64,000 nt of DNA from Telluria mixta (lineage in GTDB: Bacteria > Pseudomonadota > Gammaproteobacteria > Burkholderiales > Burkholderiaceae_D): assembly GCF_029223865.1 (NCBI RefSeq), contig NZ_CP119520.1, positions 682,001 to 746,000 of the forward strand, read 5' to 3'. The notes under the pieces are model-generated. The model saw only the letters and a program-made list of their open reading frames with translations. It was not told the DNA's origin and ran no database searches. Within the stretch, counting starts at the first letter, position 1, and each line of letters opens with the position of its first letter. A program made the translations under genes and the position numbers. Below are positions 26,222 to 34,997 of this stretch, piece after piece.

Positions 26222-27187
26222 ATGGAAGACTTTCAACTCGCCAGCATCATCGTCTCCACGGTCCGCAACGCGCCCGTGCTGATGTTCGCCGCGCTGGCCG
26301 GCCTGTTCGCCGAGCGCTCGGGCGTCGTCGACATCGGCCTCGAAGGCAAGATCCTCGCGTCGGCGTTCGCGTCGGCCGCCGTTGCCTATGCCACGCAGAA
26401 CCCGTGGTACGGCATCCTCGCCGGCATGGCCGTGTCGGTCGCCCTCGCGATGGTGCAGGCATTCGTGTCGATCACGCAGAAGGGCAACCAGCTCGTGGCC
26501 GGCATCGCGATCAACATCGCCATGAGCGGCCTGACGTTCGTGCTCGCGCAATTCTTCTTCCAGCAGGGCGGCCGCACGCCGGACCTGCGCAACGCGCGCC
26601 TGTTCGACGTCGTCCTGCCCGGCACAGCCGCCGTCGAAAATATCCCCGTCATCGGCTGGCTGTACGGCCACCTGATCGGCGGCCAGTCGGTGCTGGTCTA
26701 CGTCGCGTTCCTGCTGCTGCCCGTCGTGCACTGGGTCGTGTACCACAGCCGCTTCGGCCTGCGCCTGCGCGCCTGCGGCGAGAATCCGCATGCGGCCGAC
26801 GCGGCCGGCGTCTCGGTCGAGCGCACCCGCTATCTCGCGATGTTCGTGGCCGGTGTCCTGTGCTCGTTCTCGGGTGCGTACCTGACCTTGGTCCAGAGCG
26901 GCTTCTTCCTGCGCGACATGTCGGCCGGTGCCGGCTACCTGGCGCTGACGGCGCTCGTCTTCGGCAACTGGCGCCCGCTGCACACGGTGCTGGGCTGTTT
27001 GATGTTCGGCCTGTTCGGCGCGATCCAGATCCAGCTCGAAGGCGTCGACCTGCCCGTCGTCGGCCGCCTGCCGGGTTCCCTGATCCAGGCGATTCCGTAC
27101 ATCGTCACCGTCGTCGTGCTGGCCGGCCTGATGGCCAAGTCGGTTGCACCGAAGGCCATCGGCAAGCCGTTCGTGAAATCGCGCTGA
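26222..27187 (+). CDS. Nucleoside ABC transporter permease 2
   Basis: Second inner-membrane subunit, 321 residues, NupQ/YufQ-like. The conserved ERSGVVDIGLEGKILASAF motif lies near residue 30, with SITQKGNQLVAGIAINIAMSG, RLRACGENPHAADAAGVSVERTR (the cytoplasmic loop contacting the ATPase) and SAGAGYLALTALVFGNW. The ATG immediately follows the previous stop. It is the last gene of the transporter operon, convergent with MipA; an 11-bp hairpin at 27207-27236 may end both transcripts. Confidence 0.92.
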   Translation: MEDFQLASIIVSTVRNAPVLMFAALAGLFAERSGVVDIGLEGKILASAFASAAVAYATQNPWYGILAGMAVSVALAMVQAFVSITQKGNQLVAGIAINIAMSGLTFVLAQFFFQQGGRTPDLRNARLFDVVLPGTAAVENIPVIGWLYGHLIGGQSVLVYVAFLLLPVVHWVVYHSRFGLRLRACGENPHAADAAGVSVERTRYLAMFVAGVLCSFSGAYLTLVQSGFFLRDMSAGAGYLALTALVFGNWRPLHTVLGCLMFGLFGAIQIQLEGVDLPVVGRLPGSLIQAIPYIVTVVVLAGLMAKSVAPKAIGKPFVKSR

Positions 27188-27201
27188 GTCACTCGCTGGA
27201 G

Positions 27202-28038
27202 TCAGTCGTTGGCGCGCTTGCTCGAGCGCGCCAACGTCCACGCAAAGCCCACCCCGGCCGACGCGCCGGTATCCTTCCTGAACAGCGGACTGTCCCGGTT
27301 CGCATTCCCCGCATAACTGTCCAGGCGCACGAACGCGAACACGCGCACGTCCGGATTGACCCGCAGCGTGCCGCCGAAGCCCGTCCGCACCAGCATCAAC
27401 CCGCTGTCGGCCCGGTACGCCGGCCGGTCCGCCGTCGCATACTGCGGCGCGACGTCGTAGAAATAACCGTGGATGCGCCGGTCGCCGAACACCGCGCCCA
27501 CTTGCGCCTCCATCGTCCAGCGGCCCGCGTCGCCGCGGTGCTCCCACACGAAACGCGGTTCCGTCGTCCAGCCCTGGCGGCGCAGGCCGCCGCGGGCCTC
27601 GATGACGGCACGCACGGGCAGTTCGAAGCGCAGGCGCCCCGCCCCGCCCAGGTCGGCGAATTTATATTTCACGCGCGGGCCGAATTCGACGAGCGTGCCA
27701 AGGTCGGGCATGCCGCGGCGCGCTTCCACGTCGTCCGAACGGGACGGCAGTGCGCCCGCGAGGCCGACGTCGAACTCGACCTTGTCCGTGTCCAGCAGGC
27801 GCGCGCCGATGCCCTGCTGGTCGGCGCGCAGCACCTTGCCGCGATACAGCAGGAAAGGCAGCACGAGGTTGCGATTGCTGCGGTCGGATGCGCCCGGGTA
27901 CGCGGGCGTGTTGAACACGGCGGCGCCGATGCCGGCTTCCCACAGCGGTAGATTACGTGCGTCGGGTTCGGCGGCCATGGCGGGCGCGAGCGCCAGCAGC
28001 GCGGAGGCGGGGGCGATGAAACGAAGAATCGTGGGCAT
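27202..28038 (-). CDS. MipA/OmpV-family outer-membrane protein
   Basis: A 278-residue outer-membrane beta-barrel protein with signal peptide (cleavage near APAMAAEP). The MipA/OmpV family pattern is visible: WEAGIGAAVFNTPAYPGASDRS near the mature N-terminus, VLPFLLYRGKVLRADQQGIGARL and alternating strands to the end. It terminates in RSSKRAND rather than the usual aromatic residue. Members act as scaffolds for murein enzymes or as OMPs of unclear solute role. It is transcribed toward the transporter operon and lies downstream of the nuclease, from which a terminator separates it. Confidence 0.88.
   Translation of the reverse strand: MPTILRFIAPASALLALAPAMAAEPDARNLPLWEAGIGAAVFNTPAYPGASDRSNRNLVLPFLLYRGKVLRADQQGIGARLLDTDKVEFDVGLAGALPSRSDDVEARRGMPDLGTLVEFGPRVKYKFADLGGAGRLRFELPVRAVIEARGGLRRQGWTTEPRFVWEHRGDAGRWTMEAQVGAVFGDRRIHGYFYDVAPQYATADRPAYRADSGLMLVRTGFGGTLRVNPDVRVFAFVRLDSYAGNANRDSPLFRKDTGASAGVGFAWTLARSSKRAND
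27207..27236. other. Perfect hairpin at converging gene ends
   Basis: CGTTGGCGCGC and its exact complement flank an eight-base loop. It lies in the last codons of the mipA-like gene and 19 bases after the permease stop. There is no T-tract on either strand, so it is not a standard intrinsic terminator, but it could protect or end both mRNAs. Confidence 0.5.
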
Positions 28039-28077
28039 GGTGAGGGTCCGAATGAGATGCCGGGATTCTAACCTACG

Positions 28078-28113
28078 AAAAAAAACCGCCGCGGCCTTGT
28101 GGGCGCGCGGCGG
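28078..28113 (-). terminator. Rho-independent terminator of the nucleotidase-nuclease operon
   Basis: On the minus strand an eight-bp GC stem (CCGCCGCG with CGCGGCGG, positions 28113-28106 and 28093-28086) is followed by eight T (28085-28078). It begins about 23 bases after the S1/P1 nuclease stop, and separates that gene from the mipA-like gene. Confidence 0.85.
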
Positions 28114-28136
28114 CTTGCGGAAGGTTGGCGCCGGGA

Positions 28137-29189
28137 TTACGGCCAGATCGCCTTCAGCAGTGCGGCCAGGTTGTAGCCGCCCTTGATCATCTGTGTCTTT
28201 GCGAGCGCGGAGCTGGGCACCGGATAGTCATTCGGCACTTCCAGGGTCCACGTGTAATAGGTCTCGCCCTTCTTGCTCACCTGCGGCACGATCTTGCCCG
28301 CGCTGACGCCCGCGAACGCGATCTTCGAGACGGCCAGCGTATCGTCCGCCCACTGGTACGGCCAGGTGACCGGGTCGCCGCTGTTCTGCGCCACGTTCGG
28401 CTTGCCGTCGATGGCGGCTTGCGCGAACTGTTCCGGCGTCTTCGTGCGGATGCGGCGGAACGCGTAGTCGACCGTCGTGCTGTCCCAGTACGAGTGGAAC
28501 GGCTTCGTCAGCGCCTTCGGCACGCCCGGCTTTTCCGGCTTCGGTTCGCCCGGCGGAATGAGGTTGGCGGACATCTGCTCGATCTTCGCGTCGTCCATCA
28601 GGAAGTTGTTGCCGCCACGCGAATCGAAGACGACGGTCTCGTCGATCTCGGCCTTCGTCTTCGGCACGATGAACTTGCCGTTCTTGTCGACGAAGGCGGC
28701 GCCCACGTGCAGCGGCTGGACGATGTCACCGGCCAGGTGGGTGATCAGGATCAGCGCCTGGCGCTTCGTGAACTTGTGCGGATTGGTCGCGGGCGTGTCC
28801 TTGCCCTGCAGGACGGCGATGGCTTCCTTCAGGGTCTGCACGATGTCGTCGTCGGCCGTGCCGGCGGCACCGTCGTGGTAATGGTCGAGCTGAAACGGAA
28901 CGTCCGTGTAGTGGTACTCGCTGTGCTTCGGATTCGCGTTCACGTACTCGATCATTTCCGGCGTCTGCGGACCGCACCAGTTGCCCTTCACGCAGTCGGG
29001 CCAGGTCGACACGGCTTCCAGCGATTCGCCCGGCAGCAGCAGCGCTTTCACCTGCGCCTCGGCGTGCGTGCCCTTGATCAGCTTGTCGGCGATGGCGCCC
29101 ACGGCGCGGTGGCCGTCCGTGCCCCATGCGGCCGCGTCCAGCGACACGAAGGCGCCGGCCAGCGCCACGACACATGCGATTTTCTTCAT
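28137..29189 (-). CDS. S1/P1-type nuclease, exported
   Basis: Zinc-dependent single-strand nuclease/3'-nucleotidase producing 5'-mononucleotides in the periplasm or outside; 350 residues. The signal peptide ends ...SLDAAA so that the mature protein begins with WGTDGHRAVG; the N-terminal Trp and nearby His are zinc ligands in this family. Further ligands are in STWPDCV, EYHYTDVP, LILITHLAGDIVQPLHVG and the GGNNF segment. It is co-transcribed with the 5'-nucleotidase 30 bases upstream, giving a two-step conversion of nucleic acid to nucleosides, and ends at a clear terminator. Confidence 0.93.
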   Translation of the reverse strand: MKKIACVVALAGAFVSLDAAAWGTDGHRAVGAIADKLIKGTHAEAQVKALLLPGESLEAVSTWPDCVKGNWCGPQTPEMIEYVNANPKHSEYHYTDVPFQLDHYHDGAAGTADDDIVQTLKEAIAVLQGKDTPATNPHKFTKRQALILITHLAGDIVQPLHVGAAFVDKNGKFIVPKTKAEIDETVVFDSRGGNNFLMDDAKIEQMSANLIPPGEPKPEKPGVPKALTKPFHSYWDSTTVDYAFRRIRTKTPEQFAQAAIDGKPNVAQNSGDPVTWPYQWADDTLAVSKIAFAGVSAGKIVPQVSKKGETYYTWTLEVPNDYPVPSSALAKTQMIKGGYNLAALLKAIWP

Positions 29190-29219
29190 GAGATGGTCTC
29201 GTTAATACGGTTTATATCG

Positions 29220-30875
29220 TTAGCGCACCTTGCGGATGCGCGGCACGCCACCGGCTTCCGGATGCTTTTGCAGGTACGCGATCAACGCATCGAGGTCGCG
29301 CAGGCCCGTCTCCACGCGGCGCGTGCCCTTGGCGAACGTCGGGATGTTGTCGCCGCCCTCGGCCAGGAAGTTGTTGGCCACCACGCGATACACCTTGCCG
29401 TCGTCGAGCGCCTTGCCATCCACCTTCACGTTCGCCGTGCGGCGGCCGACGGGCTGCGTGCCGTCCCAGTCGTACGTGAGATTGCTGGACACGGCGAGGA
29501 CCGACGGGTCGGACGACGCCGGCCGGTCCCACTGCTGTTCGAGCACGCGGCGCAGTTGCGCGCCGGTGAGGTCCATCACGACGAGCGTGTTCCCGAACGG
29601 GAGCACGGCCTGCGCCTGGCCGAAGCTAACGACGCCGCCTTCTCCCGTTTCCAGGTCCTTGCGGATGCCGCCCGGGTTCATGAAGCCGATCTGCGCACCC
29701 TGGTCGCGCGTGGCGGCGACGGCCGCGTCGGCGATCACGCCGCCCAGCACCGATTCGCCGGACGGGTTCTCCTTGCGCGACAAGGCGCCCTGCACGCGCG
29801 CCACCGGCTTGGCCAGTTCGGCGCGGCTCTTCGCGCGCACGTCGGCCAGATACGCGGACAATCCGGCGTCGGGCCTGAATGCATCCGGCGCCATCACGAC
29901 GTTGCGCACCTGGATGTCCTGGACGGCCTTCGTGGCCGGATCGAGCGTCAGCTTGATGCGCGACAGCAGGTGGCCGTACGCGTCCGCCTGCGTGACGACC
30001 TTGCCGTCGACCTTGCACAGATAGCCCGTGTGCGAATGGCCGCTGATGACGAGGCGGATGGCCGGGTCGAGTTTCTTCGTGATGGCGACGATGGGACCGT
30101 GCAGGGTGTCGCAATCGGTCTTGTCGTACGGCTGGTCGGCGAAGCCGCCTTCGTGGATCAGCACGACGAACACCTGCGCCCCCTGCGCGCGCATGGCGGG
30201 CAGCACGGCGTTGATCGATGCCGCTTCATCGTTGATCGCCAGGCCCCGGATCGACGAGGCGATCGTCACGGACGCGAGGTCGTGCAGCACGGCGCCGATC
30301 AGGCCCACCTTGACGCCCTTGACGTCGACGATGCGCCAGCCCGGCACGAGGTTCTTGCCCGTCTGCGCGTCGACGACGTTGGAAGCGAGGTAAGTAAAAC
30401 CGGCGCCCTTGAAATCGGGCGAGAAGCGGCACGCTTTCGCGGGACGCGGCGAATCGCAGCCGCCGTGCTGCTGGCGCAGCAGTTCCTTCGGTCCCTGGTC
30501 GAATTCGTGGTTGCCGAGCGAGCTGGCGACGAGGCCCATGCGGTTCAGCGCTTCGATGCTCGGTTCGTCCGCGAACATCGACGACGCGGCGGGGCTCGCG
30601 CCGACGAGGTCGCCGGCCGCGACGAACAGCAGGTCCGGGTCGTCCTTGCGGAACGTGTCCAGCGCGCCTTTCAGCACGTCGATGCCGCCCGCCTGGATCG
30701 TGCGCGGTTGCGTCGTGCCCGGCGGCGTGTACGTGTACTTGCTGGGCTCGAGGTTGCCGTGGAAGTCGTTCAGCGCGACGAGATTGATCTCGAGCGGACG
30801 GACCGGCGCGGAGGCGCAGCCGGACAGCAGCAACGCGGCGCCCAGGGCCAGCGCGAACGGACGGGATACGATCAT
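29220..30875 (-). CDS. 5'-nucleotidase / metallophosphatase lipoprotein (UshA-like)
   Basis: Dephosphorylates extracytoplasmic 5'-nucleotides to nucleosides. It has 551 residues. The lipobox is LLLSGCAS at residues 15-22. The metallophosphatase domain has NLVALNDFHGNLEP, AAGDLVGASP, GNHEFDQG, VLIHEGG and ISGHSHTGYL, giving all metal ligands. The C-terminal 5'-nucleotidase substrate domain has MNPGGIRKDL, LPFGNTLVVMDLTG and VANNFLAEGGD. The start at 30875 was chosen for the signal sequence. It is first in the operon with S1/P1 nuclease, and the pair supplies nucleosides to the BMP transporter. Confidence 0.93.
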   Translation of the reverse strand: MIVSRPFALALGAALLLSGCASAPVRPLEINLVALNDFHGNLEPSKYTYTPPGTTQPRTIQAGGIDVLKGALDTFRKDDPDLLFVAAGDLVGASPAASSMFADEPSIEALNRMGLVASSLGNHEFDQGPKELLRQQHGGCDSPRPAKACRFSPDFKGAGFTYLASNVVDAQTGKNLVPGWRIVDVKGVKVGLIGAVLHDLASVTIASSIRGLAINDEAASINAVLPAMRAQGAQVFVVLIHEGGFADQPYDKTDCDTLHGPIVAITKKLDPAIRLVISGHSHTGYLCKVDGKVVTQADAYGHLLSRIKLTLDPATKAVQDIQVRNVVMAPDAFRPDAGLSAYLADVRAKSRAELAKPVARVQGALSRKENPSGESVLGGVIADAAVAATRDQGAQIGFMNPGGIRKDLETGEGGVVSFGQAQAVLPFGNTLVVMDLTGAQLRRVLEQQWDRPASSDPSVLAVSSNLTYDWDGTQPVGRRTANVKVDGKALDDGKVYRVVANNFLAEGGDNIPTFAKGTRRVETGLRDLDALIAYLQKHPEAGGVPRIRKVR

Positions 30876-30952
30876 ATGAAGTCTTTTACGATGCGAACAG
30901 CAGCCATCGATTATGGCACGCGCGTTCGCTGTCCTGGTCTTTACAACGGAAG

Positions 30953-30981
30953 AAAAAACGGCCGGTGTCGCCACCGGCCGT
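30953..30981 (-). terminator. Rho-independent terminator of the TonB-receptor gene
   Basis: A perfect ten-bp stem (ACGGCCGGTG, 30958-30967, with CACCGGCCGT, 30972-30981) around a TCGC loop. On the minus strand it is followed by six T (30958-30953). It starts 26 bases after the receptor stop and isolates the receptor from the nucleotidase-nuclease operon. Confidence 0.88.
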
Positions 30982-31006
30982 GTCCTTTACGTCACACCAG
31001 TACGAA

Positions 31007-34000
31007 TCAGAATTCGTACTTGACGGTGACCTGTGCCGACCACTGCGACTCGCCCTTGACCTGACGGATCTGCAGCGGATCGACGGCCGAGCGGACCGCG
31101 TACACGTAGCGGCCGTTCGCGTCCATGCCGGCGTAGTCGACGAAGCCGCGGGTCTGGCCGCCGTTCGAGAAGAACGGTGCTTCGTAGATCTGGCCCCACT
31201 TCTTGTTCAGCAGGTTGCCGAAGTTCAGGATGTCGAACGAGACCGATGCCTTGTTACGTGCGAACAGGCCCGGGATTTCCTGGCTGATGCGCAGGTCGAA
31301 GCTGTTCGTCCACGGCGAGAAGTCGCCGTAGCGGGCCACGGTGCGGCCGGCCGCCTGGCGCAGGGACTTGTTGGCGTTGACGACGTCCCAGAAACGCTGC
31401 TCGGCGGCGTGGTTGGTGTCCGTATCGCCCGCGAACACGACTTCACCCGAACCGAAGGCTTTCGGGATGTACATCAGGTCGTTGCTGCCGATGCCGTCGC
31501 CGTTCATGTCGTTCTTGAAGGTCCAGCTGTACGGCTTGCCGGTACGGCCTTCGTAGAACACGCCGAAGCGGGTCTTGTACTTGCCGAAGAATGCCTTCTC
31601 GAAGTTCATCAGCGCGTTGATGCGGTTCTTGACCAGGTACGCCGAGTTGGCGGCCACGTTGTCGTTCGGGTTCAGGGCCGAACGGGCGCCGTAGTTCGAG
31701 CCCGACGTCGACGACGTCAGGTTCGACACTTCCGTCGCGTAGGTGTGGCTTGCCGCGACCGACCAGCCGAAGCCCTTGGTCATCGGGTACGACAGCGACA
31801 GCGTCGAGACGCGGTTCTCGCCCTTGTCGGTGCCGGTGACCTTGATCACGTTGCCGAACGCGGAGTTCGACAGCGACTTGGTCGTGTTGGTGCAGCCCTT
31901 GGCGGTGCTGACGGCGTTGTTACCCACGCTCCAGCAGTTCTGCGACAGGCCGTTCGCGTTCCAGAACAGCTGGCGGCCGTCCGCGCCGATCTTCGTCGGC
32001 TGGCCCAGGTTCAGGTTCTGGAAGAAGATACCGTCCTTGGTGTGCGCGTACAGGACTTCGGCGCCGGCGACGAGGCCGTACCACGGCAGTTCCGTTTCGA
32101 AGGCCAGGTTGGCTTTCCACACGGACGGCTGCTTCACGTTCGGGTCGATCAGGTCGACGTTGGCGATCGGCGGGGTCGAGCCGCCCAGCGTCGGCTGGTT
32201 GTTGACGTTCGTGCTGAACGCGCCGTTCGCGGTGCCGGCGACCGGCGGGCACTTGGTGTTACCCGTGGCCGAGCAGGTGATCTGCTGCGTCGTCATGCCG
32301 GTGTTCTGGAACGGGTTCGCGAGCCAGACGGACATCGCGGCGCCCTGGAACAGGCCGAAACCACCGCGCAGCTGCATGCGGCGCGCGGTGTCGAAGTTGT
32401 AGTTGAAGCCGAAGCGCGGCTGGAACAGCTTGGTGCCGTCGATCGTCTGCTGGTTGTTGTAACCGAAGCCGCCGGTCTGGCGCGCATTCGGGTTCAGCAC
32501 GGCAGCCTGGGCCACTTTCGCGTTGGCGACCGGCGTGCCGCCCACGCCCACCTGGTCCACGCGGAAGCCGTAGTTCAGGGTCAGCTGGCGGTTGACGTTC
32601 CAGGTATCCTGCAGGAACAGGCCGGTGTTCGTCATGTTGAACTGCGCGACGGCGTCGTTCAGCGTGAAGCCCGGCGCCGGGACCTGCAGCGTGTACGACG
32701 TGTAGCGGCCGGTGCGCAGGTTTTCCAGCACGGCGGCTTCGACCTGGGCCTGGGACGCGGTCGTGCAGTTGATGCTGCCGAACGAGTAGGTCAGGTTGTT
32801 GTCGCAACCGAAGGTGTAGTTGCCGTACACGTTCTGCAGGAACGCGTTGTAGATCTTGTTCTTCTGGTAGTCCGCACCGAACTTGATCTCATGGTCGCCC
32901 ACGGTCCAGTTGGCGCCCGCGTAGAAGTCCTGCGTGCGGGTGCGCAGCAGGTTCATGTGACGCGAGTTGTCGGTGCCCAGGTTGATCGTGCGCGAACCGG
33001 TCGAGACGTTGCTCGGGGTACCGGCCGGCGTGGCGCCGGTGAACTGCACGCCGATGGTCGGCAGCGTCGTGTTGTTGGTCGGGACGGAGTCGTAGTTGCG
33101 CGACGACGCCTTCAGTTCGGTCGAGAAGGTCGGGGTCCAGTCCGAGAACAGCTGGGCCACGGTGGTCTCGATCTGCTTGCCCTGCGTGTAATACGCCGAA
33201 TCCAGGCTCAGCGCGGTGGCGCTGAAGGTCGAGTATTGCGGCTCGGCCTGCGTGGTGCGCTGGTAGCGGATGTTGGCGCGGTGGTTGTCGCTGATGTTCC
33301 AGTCGACCTTCAGCATCTGCTCGCGCGACACGAAGTTGCCGCCGCCCTGTGCCAGGCCGCCGGCGTTGACGCCGTACTGGTTCTTCATGATGTTCTGCAC
33401 CGCGGCGATTTCCGCCGGGGTGATGGCGACCGTCGTGCCGTTGTTCGAGCCCACCGGGCCGTAGTCCGGCGCGCTGCGCGACGAGTTGGTCTCTTCCGAC
33501 AGCGCGTACAGGAACAGCTTGTCCTCGACGAGCGGGCCGCTCGCCCACACGCCCTTGGTCGTTTCCTTGAACGGCACCGGGTCGGAATACACGTCGGTCG
33601 ACGGGTTGTAGCGCTGGCCGGCCAGGCGGTCGTCGCGGTACACGTAGTACACGCCGCCCTTCCACTGGTTCGTGCCGGACTTGGTGACGGCGTTGATGTT
33701 GCCGCCGGTGTAGCCCTTCTGCGTGACGTCGTAGTTGGCGACATTCACCTGGGTCGACTGGATCGCTTCGATCGAGATCGGCTGGCGCGAGGTCGGGCTG
33801 CCGTTCGCTTCCAGGCCGAACGTGTCGTTCACGTTCACGCCGTCGATGGTGATCGAGTTGTAGCGCGAGTTCTGGCCGGCGACGGACAGTTCGCCGCGTT
33901 CCTTGTCGGTCTGCGAGACGCGCGGGTCGGCACGGGCGTAGTCCTGCAGGTTGCGGTTGACCGACGCCTGGATCTGCAGCTGCGCGTTGCTGATCGCGGT

Positions 34001-34420
34001 GCCCGCGCCCATGTTGGAGCGGTTGAAGATGTCGGAACGGGCGCGGTTGCCGGCGATGGTCACGGTCTGCATCGGTGCGCCGACGGTCGCGTCGACGGTG
34101 GCGGTTTCCGCCAGCTGCAGGAAGATGCCTTCGCGTTTTTCGGTAACGCCGTCCTTGGTGATAATGATCGTGTACGGACCGCCGGTACGCAGGCCGCGCG
34201 CGATGTAGCGGCCTTCCGCATCGGTGACGACATTGCTGACCGAACCGGATTCGGTGTGAATGATTTGCACCGCGGCGCCGGCAGCCGGTCGGCCGTCAGC
34301 GCTCGAGATACGACCGCCGACAGCCGACGTCGTGTTCTGCGCCAGGGCCGGCGCCCCCGCGAGCGCAATCGACAGAGCCAGCGCCAGCTTCGTCAGCTGG
34401 ATCCGTTTTTGATAGATCAT
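31007..34420 (-). CDS. Oar-like TonB-dependent receptor with carboxypeptidase-regulatory domain
   Basis: A 1137-residue outer-membrane receptor. Signal peptide ends APALAQ at residue 28. A carboxypeptidase-regulatory/CNA-B-like domain covers about 32-115 (GGRISSADGRPAAGAAVQI, GRYIARGLRTGGPY). A plug domain about 120-240 has VAGQNSRYNSITIDGVNVND and GGNINAVTKSGTNQWKG. A large barrel ends in VTVKYEF with terminal Phe, as needed for BAM assembly. Oar-type receptors take up or export larger polymers or peptides; lying among nuclease, nucleotidase and deaminase genes, this one may handle nucleic-acid fragments. That substrate is inference. No clear TonB box is visible. Confidence 0.9.
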   Translation of the reverse strand: MIYQKRIQLTKLALALSIALAGAPALAQNTTSAVGGRISSADGRPAAGAAVQIIHTESGSVSNVVTDAEGRYIARGLRTGGPYTIIITKDGVTEKREGIFLQLAETATVDATVGAPMQTVTIAGNRARSDIFNRSNMGAGTAISNAQLQIQASVNRNLQDYARADPRVSQTDKERGELSVAGQNSRYNSITIDGVNVNDTFGLEANGSPTSRQPISIEAIQSTQVNVANYDVTQKGYTGGNINAVTKSGTNQWKGGVYYVYRDDRLAGQRYNPSTDVYSDPVPFKETTKGVWASGPLVEDKLFLYALSEETNSSRSAPDYGPVGSNNGTTVAITPAEIAAVQNIMKNQYGVNAGGLAQGGGNFVSREQMLKVDWNISDNHRANIRYQRTTQAEPQYSTFSATALSLDSAYYTQGKQIETTVAQLFSDWTPTFSTELKASSRNYDSVPTNNTTLPTIGVQFTGATPAGTPSNVSTGSRTINLGTDNSRHMNLLRTRTQDFYAGANWTVGDHEIKFGADYQKNKIYNAFLQNVYGNYTFGCDNNLTYSFGSINCTTASQAQVEAAVLENLRTGRYTSYTLQVPAPGFTLNDAVAQFNMTNTGLFLQDTWNVNRQLTLNYGFRVDQVGVGGTPVANAKVAQAAVLNPNARQTGGFGYNNQQTIDGTKLFQPRFGFNYNFDTARRMQLRGGFGLFQGAAMSVWLANPFQNTGMTTQQITCSATGNTKCPPVAGTANGAFSTNVNNQPTLGGSTPPIANVDLIDPNVKQPSVWKANLAFETELPWYGLVAGAEVLYAHTKDGIFFQNLNLGQPTKIGADGRQLFWNANGLSQNCWSVGNNAVSTAKGCTNTTKSLSNSAFGNVIKVTGTDKGENRVSTLSLSYPMTKGFGWSVAASHTYATEVSNLTSSTSGSNYGARSALNPNDNVAANSAYLVKNRINALMNFEKAFFGKYKTRFGVFYEGRTGKPYSWTFKNDMNGDGIGSNDLMYIPKAFGSGEVVFAGDTDTNHAAEQRFWDVVNANKSLRQAAGRTVARYGDFSPWTNSFDLRISQEIPGLFARNKASVSFDILNFGNLLNKKWGQIYEAPFFSNGGQTRGFVDYAGMDANGRYVYAVRSAVDPLQIRQVKGESQWSAQVTVKYEF

Positions 34421-34997
34421 TGGATTAACCCCAAATAGACTTGATAGTTATGGTTGGGAACTGAGTTCCCCCCTCTTAGTACTGCAATCCCGGACCGGCC
34501 GCTCATGACGGACGGTCTCTTGTTCGTTCTGCCTGCTGTTTGATGGTGCGGATGTGGTTGACAATGCACCAACAAAAAGCAGCGCACGCGAGTCTAGCGG
34601 CTAATTGTTTCCAGGCTATTACACCCGAAAACCGCTCATTTTCTCGGACGTTGGCTTAATAAAAGGCCAATATGCATGAAGCCGATTTTCGAGACAAATA
34701 CGTTTTCACTTGGGAATTTATAGCTTGCACGTATAAGTCGCTTAAAAAACGGGCATAAGGTCGCGTGTAGGTTGCCTTTTCCCTCAGAATAAGACACGGC
34801 GGGATTATAAATGGGGCGTTCTTGAATGAAATTGTTTCGCTTAGTTTTTAAGCAAATCGCGTAAGAATTAATGCACACTGTCGCGAGTTGGCCACACGGA
34901 CGGCATATGCATATACCTGTTCCACGTAGTCGGGAGGGCAACGCCAGAGGGAGGGAGGATGCCGGCGACGGAACCGCCGCCGGCGGGAGTGCAAGAC
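34421..34997. other. Gene-free, AT-richer spacer upstream of the TonB receptor
   Basis: 577 bases without a supportable gene, markedly less GC-rich than its surroundings between about 34560 and 34910. It must contain the receptor promoter (minus strand) and probably a long 5' leader. The imperfect hairpin GCCGGCG..CGCCGGC at 34961-34984 lies just past the adenosine deaminase stop but has no T-tract. A small RNA cannot be excluded; I see no protein-coding signature. Confidence 0.5.

Noticed and set aside
28125..31064. 979-codon plus-strand frame across the nuclease and nucleotidase genes
   Set aside because: It spans two real genes and their intergenic gap on the other strand and shows no protein family character.
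30965..34438. 1157-codon plus-strand frame opposite the TonB receptor
   Set aside because: Antisense shadow of the receptor, whose plug, barrel and terminal Phe are unambiguous.
34961..34984. Hairpin after the adenosine deaminase gene as a terminator
   Set aside because: The stem has a central mismatch and is not followed by a T-tract on the minus strand.
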